Of a stretch of DNA of 64,000 nucleotides, positions 8,738-14,717 are shown in pieces. Source of the DNA: Chloroflexota bacterium (GTDB lineage Bacteria > Chloroflexota > Anaerolineae > J102). The notes below the pieces were generated by a model, which was not told where the DNA came from, searched no databases, and saw only the letters and a program-made list of their open reading frames with translations. Each line of letters starts with the position of its first letter. Position 1 is the first letter of the stretch. The DNA lies in assembly GCA_013151415.1 (NCBI GenBank), contig JAADII010000144.1, positions 1 through 64,000 on the forward strand, given 5' to 3'. The position numbers and the translations under genes were made by a program.

Positions 8738-9791
8738 CCGCCCAAGTCACGCGCATGAACTCATCCTGGCCCATGGGCGAGAGCACCTTGCGGGTGATGG
8801 TGGCCTCGACCGTGAGCCGCGGCTCGATGGTTTGGCCAACCCAGTGTTGCAAGAGCGGCTTCACCAGCAATTCAAAGGTGATCATGGCGCTGACCGGAAA
8901 GCCGGGGATGCCCACCAAAGGTTTGCCCTGCGCGTGGCCCAACACCACGGGATGTCCGGGCCGAATGGCGATGCCATGCACCACCACTTCGCCCAGGTCC
9001 TCGAAAATGCGGGCCGTGTAGTCCTCGGAACCGGCCGACGACCCTGCGTTGACCACCACCAGATCATGATCTTCCAACGCGGCCGCCACCGCGCGCTTGA
9101 TGGCCTCGTAATCGTCTGCGATCATGGGCAGACGATTCGCATCCGCGCCCCAGTCCTCGGCCATCGCGGCCAGGACGATGGAGTTGAACTCGATGATGTC
9201 GCCCGGTTTCAGCTCGGATCCGGGCCGCACCAGCTCGGTTCCTGTGGGCAGGATGGCGATGCGGGGCCGGCGGTAGACCTGCACGTGGGTGTGACCGCTT
9301 CCCGTGATCGCGCCCAAATCTTGCGGTCGCAGCCGATGATTGGCCGGAACCACCAGTTCGGTGGCCACGATGTCCTCGCCCATGACGCGCACATTGTCCC
9401 AGGGCGGAACCGAGGCCAGGATTTCAATCTCGGGCGCGTCCTCAGGTCCCAGACGTTGCGCCTCTTCGACCGGGATCACCGCGTCGAATCCGTCGGGGAT
9501 GGGATCGCCGGTGTCCACGTAGAGGGCTTGCTGACCGATTTTCAGGCGTTTGGGGCGGGTGAGGGTGGCGCCGGCCGTGTCGGACGCGCGCACCGCGTAG
9601 CCATCCATGGCCGCGGAATGATAGTGCGGAACTGAAATGCGCGCCCACACCGGCGCCGCGGTGACGCGGCCGTTCGCGTCGCCGACGAACACCGACTCCG
9701 CGGGCAATTTGCGCAACGCGCCGACTTGGTTCAGCGCCTCGCGCCAGGCCGATATGGCTTCATCGAGGGGGATGTCGTGGAGATAGGTCAT
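8619..9791 (-). CDS. moeA: MoeA-like molybdopterin molybdotransferase, upstream part of a frameshifted fusion gene
   Basis: Residues 1-348 form a normal MoeA core. They include the N-terminal motif MDGYAVRASDT, the TGDPIPDGFDAV block, LPTGTEL and the MPT-binding GSSAGSEDY loop. MoeA inserts molybdenum into adenylylated molybdopterin. After MRVT (about base 8747) the frame leaves the family sequence and continues for about 40 unrelated residues, while the expected LGRVGERVVATPL continues one frame over. Reading on would need a net gain of two bases or loss of one. The ATG at 9791 is chosen because the family alignment starts there (MTYLHDIPLDEAI); upstream in-frame sequence is not conserved. 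This is either a real pseudogene, a programmed shift or an assembly error. Confidence 0.7.
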   Translation of the reverse strand: MTYLHDIPLDEAISAWREALNQVGALRKLPAESVFVGDANGRVTAAPVWARISVPHYHSAAMDGYAVRASDTAGATLTRPKRLKIGQQALYVDTGDPIPDGFDAVIPVEEAQRLGPEDAPEIEILASVPPWDNVRVMGEDIVATELVVPANHRLRPQDLGAITGSGHTHVQVYRRPRIAILPTGTELVRPGSELKPGDIIEFNSIVLAAMAEDWGADANRLPMIADDYEAIKRAVAAALEDHDLVVVNAGSSAGSEDYTARIFEDLGEVVVHGIAIRPGHPVVLGHAQGKPLVGIPGFPVSAMITFELLVKPLLQHWVGQTIEPRLTVEATITRKVLSPMGQDEFMRVTWAGGRARRGHALAARRGRAHVDGAGRRHRPHPPLFRGVERG

Positions 9792-9819
9792 TGCGGGAAG
9801 AGGGGGTTTGGGGTAGAAT
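9791..9819 (+). promoter_or_regulatory. Candidate promoter of the RHH/HNH pair
   Basis: TTGCGG (9791-9796) and TAGAAT (9814-9819) are spaced by 17 bases. A consensus ribosome binding site AGGAGG lies at 9826-9831, five bases before the ATG at 9837. The promoter sits in the 45-base divergent gap with the moeA fragment. Confidence 0.5.
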
Positions 9820-9836
9820 AAGGCGAGGAGGCTATT

Positions 9837-10250
9837 ATGAGTGTTCAAACGATGACCATACAATTGCCATCGGAGCTTTACGAATATCTCGAACGTAGAG
9901 CGAAAAATTCGCGACGTTCGGTGAATGAAGAAGTTGTGGAGGCAATCGCTATCGCTGCTCAGGAAAGGGCGCAACTGTCTCCAGAGATGGAGTCTGTTTT
10001 GGATCAGCTCAATTATATGGACGACGCCACACTTTGGCGCATGGCTCGAAGTCGCCTATCCGAGGAAGAGGCGCGCCGACTAGAGGAATTGAACTGGAAA
10101 CAACAGCGGGAAGGGTTGACGATGGAAGAGGAAGAGGAGCGTGATATGCTGCTCTGGCAATATGATCGTCGTCTCCTGGTGCGTGCGAAAGCTATGGCTC
10201 TGCTCAAAGAACGCGGTCACGACATCAGCGAGTTGCTTGCACCTGTATGA
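9837..10250 (+). CDS. Ribbon-helix-helix-type small protein (antitoxin-like) paired with an HNH gene
   Basis: The 137-residue protein opens with a typical Arc/CopG-like strand-helix-helix (MTIQLPSELYEYLERRAKN, then RSVNEEVVEAIAIA). It continues as a highly charged helical tail rich in Glu and Arg (SEEEARRLEELNWKQQ, EEEEERDMLL), probably a coiled coil. The start is fixed by a perfect AGGAGG five bases upstream. Its stop overlaps the ATG of the HNH gene by four bases, so both are made together. Such pairs recur in cyanobacteria and Chloroflexota. The RHH part may bind the operon promoter, and the tail may contact the HNH protein. Both roles are inferred. Confidence 0.7.
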   Translation: MSVQTMTIQLPSELYEYLERRAKNSRRSVNEEVVEAIAIAAQERAQLSPEMESVLDQLNYMDDATLWRMARSRLSEEEARRLEELNWKQQREGLTMEEEEERDMLLWQYDRRLLVRAKAMALLKERGHDISELLAPV

Positions 10251-10675
10251 GCCCCGGCTATATTTCGGCAAAGTTGCGAGCGCGAGTGCGGGCGCAGGCT
10301 CAGCACCGGTGCGGATATTGCTTGACCCCAGAGGTATTGGTGGGGATGGAAATGGAGATCGATCACATTATTCCTCTGTCATTGGGTGGATCGGACGAAG
10401 AAAGTAATCTTTGGCTTGCTTGTCCTCAATGCAACAGGCATAAAGGCGACCAGGTTTCCGTTGTTGACCCGGTGACGCTTGAATTGGTTCATATATTCAA
10501 TCCGCGCGAGCAAAAGTGGGACGAGCATTTTACATGGTCTCTGAGCGGTGAATATATCCTTGGTTTGACTCCGGTTGGTCGCGCTACTGTAAGCGCATTG
10601 CAACTCAATCGTGCGATACTGGTGGAGGCGCGCCGTTTTTGGGCTCAAGTAGGGCGTCATCCGGCAACTTTTTGA
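10247..10675 (+). CDS. HNH endonuclease family protein
   Basis: This is a compact 142-residue HNH protein. Zinc ligands are supplied by CGYC near residue 23 and CPQCN near residue 60. The catalytic beta-beta-alpha-metal core is DHIIPLSLGGSDEESNLWLAC, with the expected acidic-histidine pair and the asparagine of SNLW, followed by RHKGD. HNH proteins of this size nick or cleave DNA. The tail of about 70 residues (FTWSLSGEYILGLTPVGRATV) is typical of the small HNH proteins coupled to RHH partners. There is no methyltransferase or specificity gene nearby, so it is not a classical restriction system. It may be a toxin-like or homing-like nuclease. Confidence 0.8.
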   Translation: MSPGYISAKLRARVRAQAQHRCGYCLTPEVLVGMEMEIDHIIPLSLGGSDEESNLWLACPQCNRHKGDQVSVVDPVTLELVHIFNPREQKWDEHFTWSLSGEYILGLTPVGRATVSALQLNRAILVEARRFWAQVGRHPATF

Positions 10676-10679
10676 GTCC

Positions 10680-11918
10680 TCATTGATGTAACGTCACCGT
10701 GACCCAGGCGCCCTGTTCGATGCCGAGGCTGTCGAGGGGCACGCGCACGACGCCGTCAGAGTGGACAAGCGTATAGATGAGATTGGACTTGCCGAACACG
10801 GGGGCGGCCCAAAGTTCGTGGTCGCGCGTCTCCAGGCGCACCTGGATGTGGTCTTCGCGGCCCGCGGCGCTGCTGATCTGACGGCTGAGGCGGGCCTGCA
10901 CCTGCGGCTTGAACGCGGCGTGCGGGTCCGCGCCCAGGGCCAGACGGATGGCCGGGCTGACGAAAAGGTCGAAGAGCACCATCGCACTGACGGGATTGCC
11001 GGGCAGGCCGAAGATGGGTTTGCCGTCGGCCACGGCCACAATGGTGGGCTTGCCGGGACGAATGGAGATGCCATGCGCGAGGATGCCCGGTTCGCCCATG
11101 CCGGCGATCACATCCACGCTCATGTCGCGATAGCTCACCGACGAACCCGCGCTCAGGGTGACGATGTCGCATGTCTCTTTGGCGCGGCGCACGGCCTCTT
11201 CCAACGCCTCGCGGCGGTCGGGAATGATGCCGAATGGGACGGGATCGCCGCCCGCGCGCAGGGTCAGGGCCGAGAGCGTGTAGGAGTTGATGTCGCGAAC
11301 CTGGCCGGGGCCGGCGGTTTGATCGGGTGGGATGACTTCGTCGCCGGTGGAGATAATGGCCACGCGCGGGGGTCGCGCGACCGCGATGTCGGTGAGCCCC
11401 AGCGCCAACAGGCCGCCGATGTCCTGCGGCCGCAGACGATGACCCGCGGATAAAATCGGTTCGCCCTTGCGCACATCCTCGCCCACCTGGATCACATTCT
11501 CGCCCACCGCGACCGCGCCCAGCACTTCGATGCTGCGCTCGTCGGCCATCTGCGTGTTTTCGATCATCACCACCGCGTCCGCGCCCGGCGGGATCATGCC
11601 GCCGGTGTGCACGATGGCGGCCTGGCCCACGCGAATTTCGATCTCGGCCCGTTCGCCCATGGGCACTTCGCCCACGATGTCGAGAAACGCGGGCAGGCCG
11701 GGCGACGCGCCGTATGTGTCTTTCGCGCGCACCGCGTAGCCATCGACCGTGGAGCGGGGAAACTCGGGCAGGTCGTGCGGCGCGCGCGGCGCTTCGGCCA
11801 GGAAGCGATCCAGGGCCTGGGTGGTGGGAATGCGTTCGGGTTGCGGTTGCGGTTGGTAGTGCTCGACGAACTGTCGCCAGGCGTCGGCCGGGGTGAGGAC
11901 GTTGAAGAATTCGGTCAT
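10680..11918 (-). CDS. moeA: Molybdopterin molybdotransferase MoeA (second, intact copy)
   Basis: The 412-residue protein is full length for MoeA. The active-site blocks are intact: STVDGYAVRAKDT, TGGMIPPGADAVVMIE, the regulatory ISTGDEV, the MPT-binding LSAGSSVSYRD, and GLPGNPVSAMV. It catalyses molybdate insertion into adenylylated molybdopterin in the cytoplasm. It is a paralogue of the broken copy at 7.9-9.8 kb. The ATG at 11918 is preferred because residues upstream of it are encoded by a dispersed repeat. No Shine-Dalgarno is visible; the bases before the start even read CACCTCC. Its gene end lies five bases from the convergent HNH gene. Confidence 0.9.
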   Translation of the reverse strand: MTEFFNVLTPADAWRQFVEHYQPQPQPERIPTTQALDRFLAEAPRAPHDLPEFPRSTVDGYAVRAKDTYGASPGLPAFLDIVGEVPMGERAEIEIRVGQAAIVHTGGMIPPGADAVVMIENTQMADERSIEVLGAVAVGENVIQVGEDVRKGEPILSAGHRLRPQDIGGLLALGLTDIAVARPPRVAIISTGDEVIPPDQTAGPGQVRDINSYTLSALTLRAGGDPVPFGIIPDRREALEEAVRRAKETCDIVTLSAGSSVSYRDMSVDVIAGMGEPGILAHGISIRPGKPTIVAVADGKPIFGLPGNPVSAMVLFDLFVSPAIRLALGADPHAAFKPQVQARLSRQISSAAGREDHIQVRLETRDHELWAAPVFGKSNLIYTLVHSDGVVRVPLDSLGIEQGAWVTVTLHQ

Positions 11919-11992
11919 GGGAGGTGATTGTTTAGGGGGTTGCGCGGAGCGTAGTTCGTCGCGCGTGTTGGATAAGTTGTTGCGAGAAGGAC

Positions 11993-12475
11993 TTTTGCAA
12001 ACAGGCGTCACGGGCGGTCGCCCGTTGATACTAATGAAAATCGCTTGCGCCGACCAACGTAGACCAAAGTAGACGATGGGACCATAGGACGAAGAGACCA
12101 TGGCCGAACCTAACCCCATCGTCCTATCGTCTTATGTCTTATCGTCTATTTTCAAAGCAGGTGACGAAAACGTGATACGCAAGGATTTGGCTCGAAAACG
12201 TTTTCAAGCCGAAATAGGACGGTTTAGGGCGAAAAATGGGCTTAAATCGGGGTGTTTTTTTGAGCTGATTTGGGATATTTTCCAGGGTTTGAAATCGTTT
12301 TCAGAGTAGGCTTCACGGGCGACCGCCCGCTGATACCGATGAAAGGGACGATGGGACCATGGGACGATGAGACCATGGCCAAGCCTCCCCCCATCGTCCT
12401 ATCGTCCATCGTCTATCGTCTATTTTCAAAGCAATCCAACGGTGGGCTTGCCCGCGCGGAGACGGATAAAAAGGG
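11993..12475 (+). repeat. Cluster of dispersed repeat copies 2-4 with two GGACGAT-heptad hairpins
   Basis: The 634-base spacer between moeA and hepT has no credible gene and is mostly repeats. Copy 2 (11993-12074) and copy 3 (12305-12345) share CACGGGCG..CGCCCG, TGATAC and ATGAAA. Copy 4 (12421-12475) shares TTTTCAAAGCA and GGGCTTGCCCGC with copy 1. Two long hairpins have complementary arms at 12072-12103 with 12116-12146, and 12347-12378 with 12391-12420, built from ATCGTCC/ATCGTCT units and their complements. Each hairpin is followed by the same ATCGTCTATTTTCAAAGCA (12141-12159 and 12415-12433). Confidence 0.75.
12189..12210. promoter_or_regulatory. Palindrome resembling a LacI-family operator
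   Basis: A 22-base palindrome has the perfect core GAAAACGTTTTC and flanks GGCTC/AAGCC, with one mismatched pair. The central CG with A/T-rich halves is the usual shape of LacI/CcpA-type operators. No LacI-family gene is in the window and the site lies between repeat copies, upstream of no plus-strand gene, so function is uncertain. Confidence 0.3.
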
Positions 12476-12552
12476 CCGAAGTCCGGGGACTGGCGACGGG
12501 AGCGGCTGAACCTGGTCTCCGGTCTTCCGTCTCGGGCACCCTCTCTTCCTGC

Positions 12553-12990
12553 TCAGGAGGACTCCGCCGCGCGTAAATAGCGTTCGACGGCGTCGGCGAA
12601 GCGTTCGAAATCGTGCAGATGTCGCTTGAGGATGCCGTAGACCAGAGCGTCATCGATTCTGGCGTAATCGTGCACGACCAGATTACGAAATCCGGCCATT
12701 TTTTGCATTTTGCGGCTGAGATCCGGCGACAGCACGCCCTCCTCCTCGAGCACCTGAAAGCTCTCGCGATAGGTTTCTGCAAGCCGAAAACCGCGTTCAC
12801 TGATGAGCCGCTGACCAATGTCGTGACAGATTTCAATGGCGACTTGCAATGAGCGTTCAATGGCCCTCTTCAACCTAATGTTGTCGCGATATTCATCAAA
12901 ACGGTTGATTCGATCGCGCTCGTTTTTGAGATATGCGATCTCATCCATCAACATGCGCAAGCGTTCGTTGATAATGTCGTTTTCTTTCAC
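12553..12990 (-). CDS. hepT: HepT-like toxin (HEPN ribonuclease)
   Basis: The 145-residue all-helical protein carries the HEPN RX4HXY motif as R102-N-L-V-V-H107-D-Y109. HepT cleaves RNA (shown for tRNA in studied members) and is neutralised by its MntA partner, which polyAMPylates the tyrosine of this motif. The GTG start at 12990 lies inside the end of the mntA gene, with a 50-base overlap in another frame, much longer than the usual few bases. The sequence around the motif (MAGFRNLVVHDYARID) is typical. The size fits the family and no residue appears lost, so the toxin is probably active. Confidence 0.88.
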   Translation of the reverse strand: MKENDIINERLRMLMDEIAYLKNERDRINRFDEYRDNIRLKRAIERSLQVAIEICHDIGQRLISERGFRLAETYRESFQVLEEEGVLSPDLSRKMQKMAGFRNLVVHDYARIDDALVYGILKRHLHDFERFADAVERYLRAAESS

Positions 12991-13456
12991 CGAATCGACC
13001 CTCCCGGATGTCTTTCCGAAGAACCTGAGTCACGCGATCGTGAAGCATTTTCCAATCATAATAGTGTTTAACCGTGCGCACCTCGAAGTCGATCCGTTTC
13101 TTTTTATCGCCCTCGTATAGAAGATAGCCGTGACGCAAAACCTGAAATTGCAGCAGAATGGGCGCGCGATTGAGGATGATAAGATCGAGCGACTTGCCCT
13201 GTACGAAAGGCTCTATCGCCATTTCCAGTTCCATGCGCCGGTCGAATCGCGCCAGCGCGGCGTCCACATCATCGTCGGCCGCGGGAGCCTGATCCAGCAG
13301 CAAGGCGATGTCCATATCCGAACCAGGCCGCGGCCGACCGGCCGCGTGCGAACCGAACAGATACGCGGCGATGACGTCGGGCTGGGTGCGAAGATGGTCG
13401 CGCAGACCCTCCACATCCAGGCCGGGGATGGTCGCGTCGGCGGGAAGAAAACGCAT
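12941..13456 (-). CDS. mntA: MntA-like minimal nucleotidyltransferase antitoxin
   Basis: The 171-residue protein has the nucleotidyltransferase signature GSX10DXD as G35-S36 followed by D47 and D49, and a third acidic candidate in SLDLIIL. MntA antitoxins transfer AMP groups to the active-site tyrosine of HepT. A charged C-terminal extension of about 50 residues follows the catalytic fold, and its last 17 codons overlap the start of hepT. ATG at 13456 is chosen over a TTG nine codons upstream. A degenerate GATGG-type hairpin at 13499-13552 lies just upstream and may affect expression. Confidence 0.85.
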   Translation of the reverse strand: MRFLPADATIPGLDVEGLRDHLRTQPDVIAAYLFGSHAAGRPRPGSDMDIALLLDQAPAADDDVDAALARFDRRMELEMAIEPFVQGKSLDLIILNRAPILLQFQVLRHGYLLYEGDKKKRIDFEVRTVKHYYDWKMLHDRVTQVLRKDIREGRFGERKRHYQRTLAHVDG

Positions 13457-13498
13457 GGGCGAGGAGAAGGGTGTAGGATGCAAGGAGCAATACAGAGC

Positions 13499-13552
13499 GA
13501 TGGGAGAGATGGGGAGATGGGAATGAAATCGTCCATCGTCTCATCGTCCCGA
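13499..13552. repeat. Degenerate GATGG/ATCGTC heptad hairpin upstream of mntA
   Basis: The left arm contains GATGGGAGAGATGGGGAGAT (13499-13518) and the right arm ATCGTCCATCGTCTCATCGT (13530-13549). The right arm is complementary to GATGAGACGATGGACGAT-type units. It has the same design as the hairpins near 12.1 and 12.4 kb but is more decayed. Confidence 0.5.
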
Positions 13553-13594
13553 ATATTAGCACAAAAGAGCGGATCGGAGCAATGATGTGGCGCT

Positions 13595-14482
13595 TTAGCC
13601 GCTTCCCCGCTGCGCGAGCGCGACGCCGAGCAGGACGAGCAGCCCGCCCGCGGCCTGAACGGGCAACAAGGCTTCATCCAGCAGAAGCCAGGCGAACAAC
13701 GCGGCGATGACCGGTTGCATGAGCAACATGACCGAGGTGAGGGAGGCCGGCAATTGGGCCAGCGAAAACGCGATCAAGCCCTGGCCGGTCGCGTGCACCA
13801 GCCAGGCCAGAGCGAAGAGGATCAGCCAGCCCAACCAGCCGCTCGGCCAAAATGGCTCGCCCGTGATGCGGGTGACGATGAACAACGCGGCCGCGGCCAC
13901 CAACGCGCTGATCAGCATGATGAAACCGGTGTGATAATGCCCGCGCAATTGCTTGATGCTGAGAATGTAGCCCGCATAGAAGACCGCGGTGAGCAGCCCC
14001 AACCCGTCGCCCAGCAACGATCCCCCCTCGCGCCCGGTCGTGGACCACACCATCAATCCCACCCCGGCCAGGGCCGCGGCCAGGCCGATCACGAACAAAA
14101 CGCGGAAACGCTCGCCAAACAGTCGCCACGCCAACAGGCTGACCAATATGGGAGCCATGTTGGGGAAGAAGGTGGCGTTGGCGATGGTGGTCAGCCGAAT
14201 GGACCAATGCCAAACTGTGAGATCGCCGGCAAAGAAGAGGCCGGGAAGCAGCAACCACAGCCAGGCTCGCTTATCCTTGCGCTCGGGCGCGTTTATCGGC
14301 CCGGACGCGCGCATCCACAGCCAAAGCGCGGGCGCGGCCAGCAACATGCGCCAGAAGGCCACGGCAATAGGGCCTACATCGCTGACGCGCACCAAAATAG
14401 GAGCAAAGGCAATGGCGCTCACCCCGGCCAGAACCGCGATGAGCGCCACATGCCGCGCATTGGATTTTCGAACAATGTTCAT
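13595..14482 (-). CDS. EamA/DMT-family permease
   Basis: The 295-residue inner-membrane protein has ten predicted transmembrane helices in two EamA repeats of five. The second repeat begins near DGLGLLTAVFYAGYILSIKQ. Family members export or import small metabolites, often amino acids or their derivatives. The substrate cannot be read from the sequence. It retains usual landmarks such as FWRMLLAAPAL and the closing ALFAWLLLDEALLPVQAAGG. Its ATG lies six bases after a TACAAT -10 box, so the transcript may be leaderless. No neighbour indicates the substrate. Confidence 0.85.
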   Translation of the reverse strand: MNIVRKSNARHVALIAVLAGVSAIAFAPILVRVSDVGPIAVAFWRMLLAAPALWLWMRASGPINAPERKDKRAWLWLLLPGLFFAGDLTVWHWSIRLTTIANATFFPNMAPILVSLLAWRLFGERFRVLFVIGLAAALAGVGLMVWSTTGREGGSLLGDGLGLLTAVFYAGYILSIKQLRGHYHTGFIMLISALVAAAALFIVTRITGEPFWPSGWLGWLILFALAWLVHATGQGLIAFSLAQLPASLTSVMLLMQPVIAALFAWLLLDEALLPVQAAGGLLVLLGVALAQRGSG

Positions 14483-14488
14483 AAGTGA

Positions 14489-14517
14489 ATTGTACCTGGT
14501 TTTCCACCAGTCGCCAA
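14489..14517 (-). promoter_or_regulatory. Promoter of the EamA gene predicting a leaderless transcript
   Basis: On the minus strand TTGGCG (14517-14512), a 17-base spacer, TACAAT (14494-14489) and six bases precede the ATG at 14482. Initiation at the usual distance would place the first transcribed base at or next to the start codon. The rest of the 235-base divergent spacer holds two small inverted repeats (ATTGC..GCAAT at 14581-14605 and ATGAACG-cgcc-CGTTCAT at 14614-14631) and no gene. Confidence 0.55.
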
Positions 14518-14717
14518 TCTGTCAAGACGGATTTTCTCGCGGGTCGAGGTGCGATTTGAAGGTTTTCAGGGGCATTGGGGATTGCTTCGGCCTACGGTCT
14601 TGCAATGACCCTTATGAACGCGCCCGTTCATTATTCAGACTTGCAACTCCTGGTTGAATGCACTAAGCTTGACATGATCAATCGGCGCGAGCCCGCATGC
14701 CCCATCGATGATGAACC

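Noticed and set aside
8580-9635. Plus-strand open frame antisense to the broken moeA gene
   Set aside because: The minus strand has unmistakable MoeA motifs in this region; the plus frame is histidine- and glycine-rich and shows no domain.
9837-10675. Restriction-modification system around the HNH gene
   Set aside because: There is no methyltransferase or specificity gene within reach, and the partner is a ribbon-helix-helix-like protein.
12100-12309. A 69-codon plus-strand frame in the repeat cluster
   Set aside because: It is composed largely of the repeated DNA and the LacI-like palindrome, with no ribosome binding site and no resemblance to known proteins.
14581-14605. ATTGC..GCAAT stem as a transcription terminator for the P-type ATPase-like gene region
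   Set aside because: It lies upstream of the gene, has a 5-bp stem with a long loop and no T run; it is more likely a remnant of a dispersed repeat.
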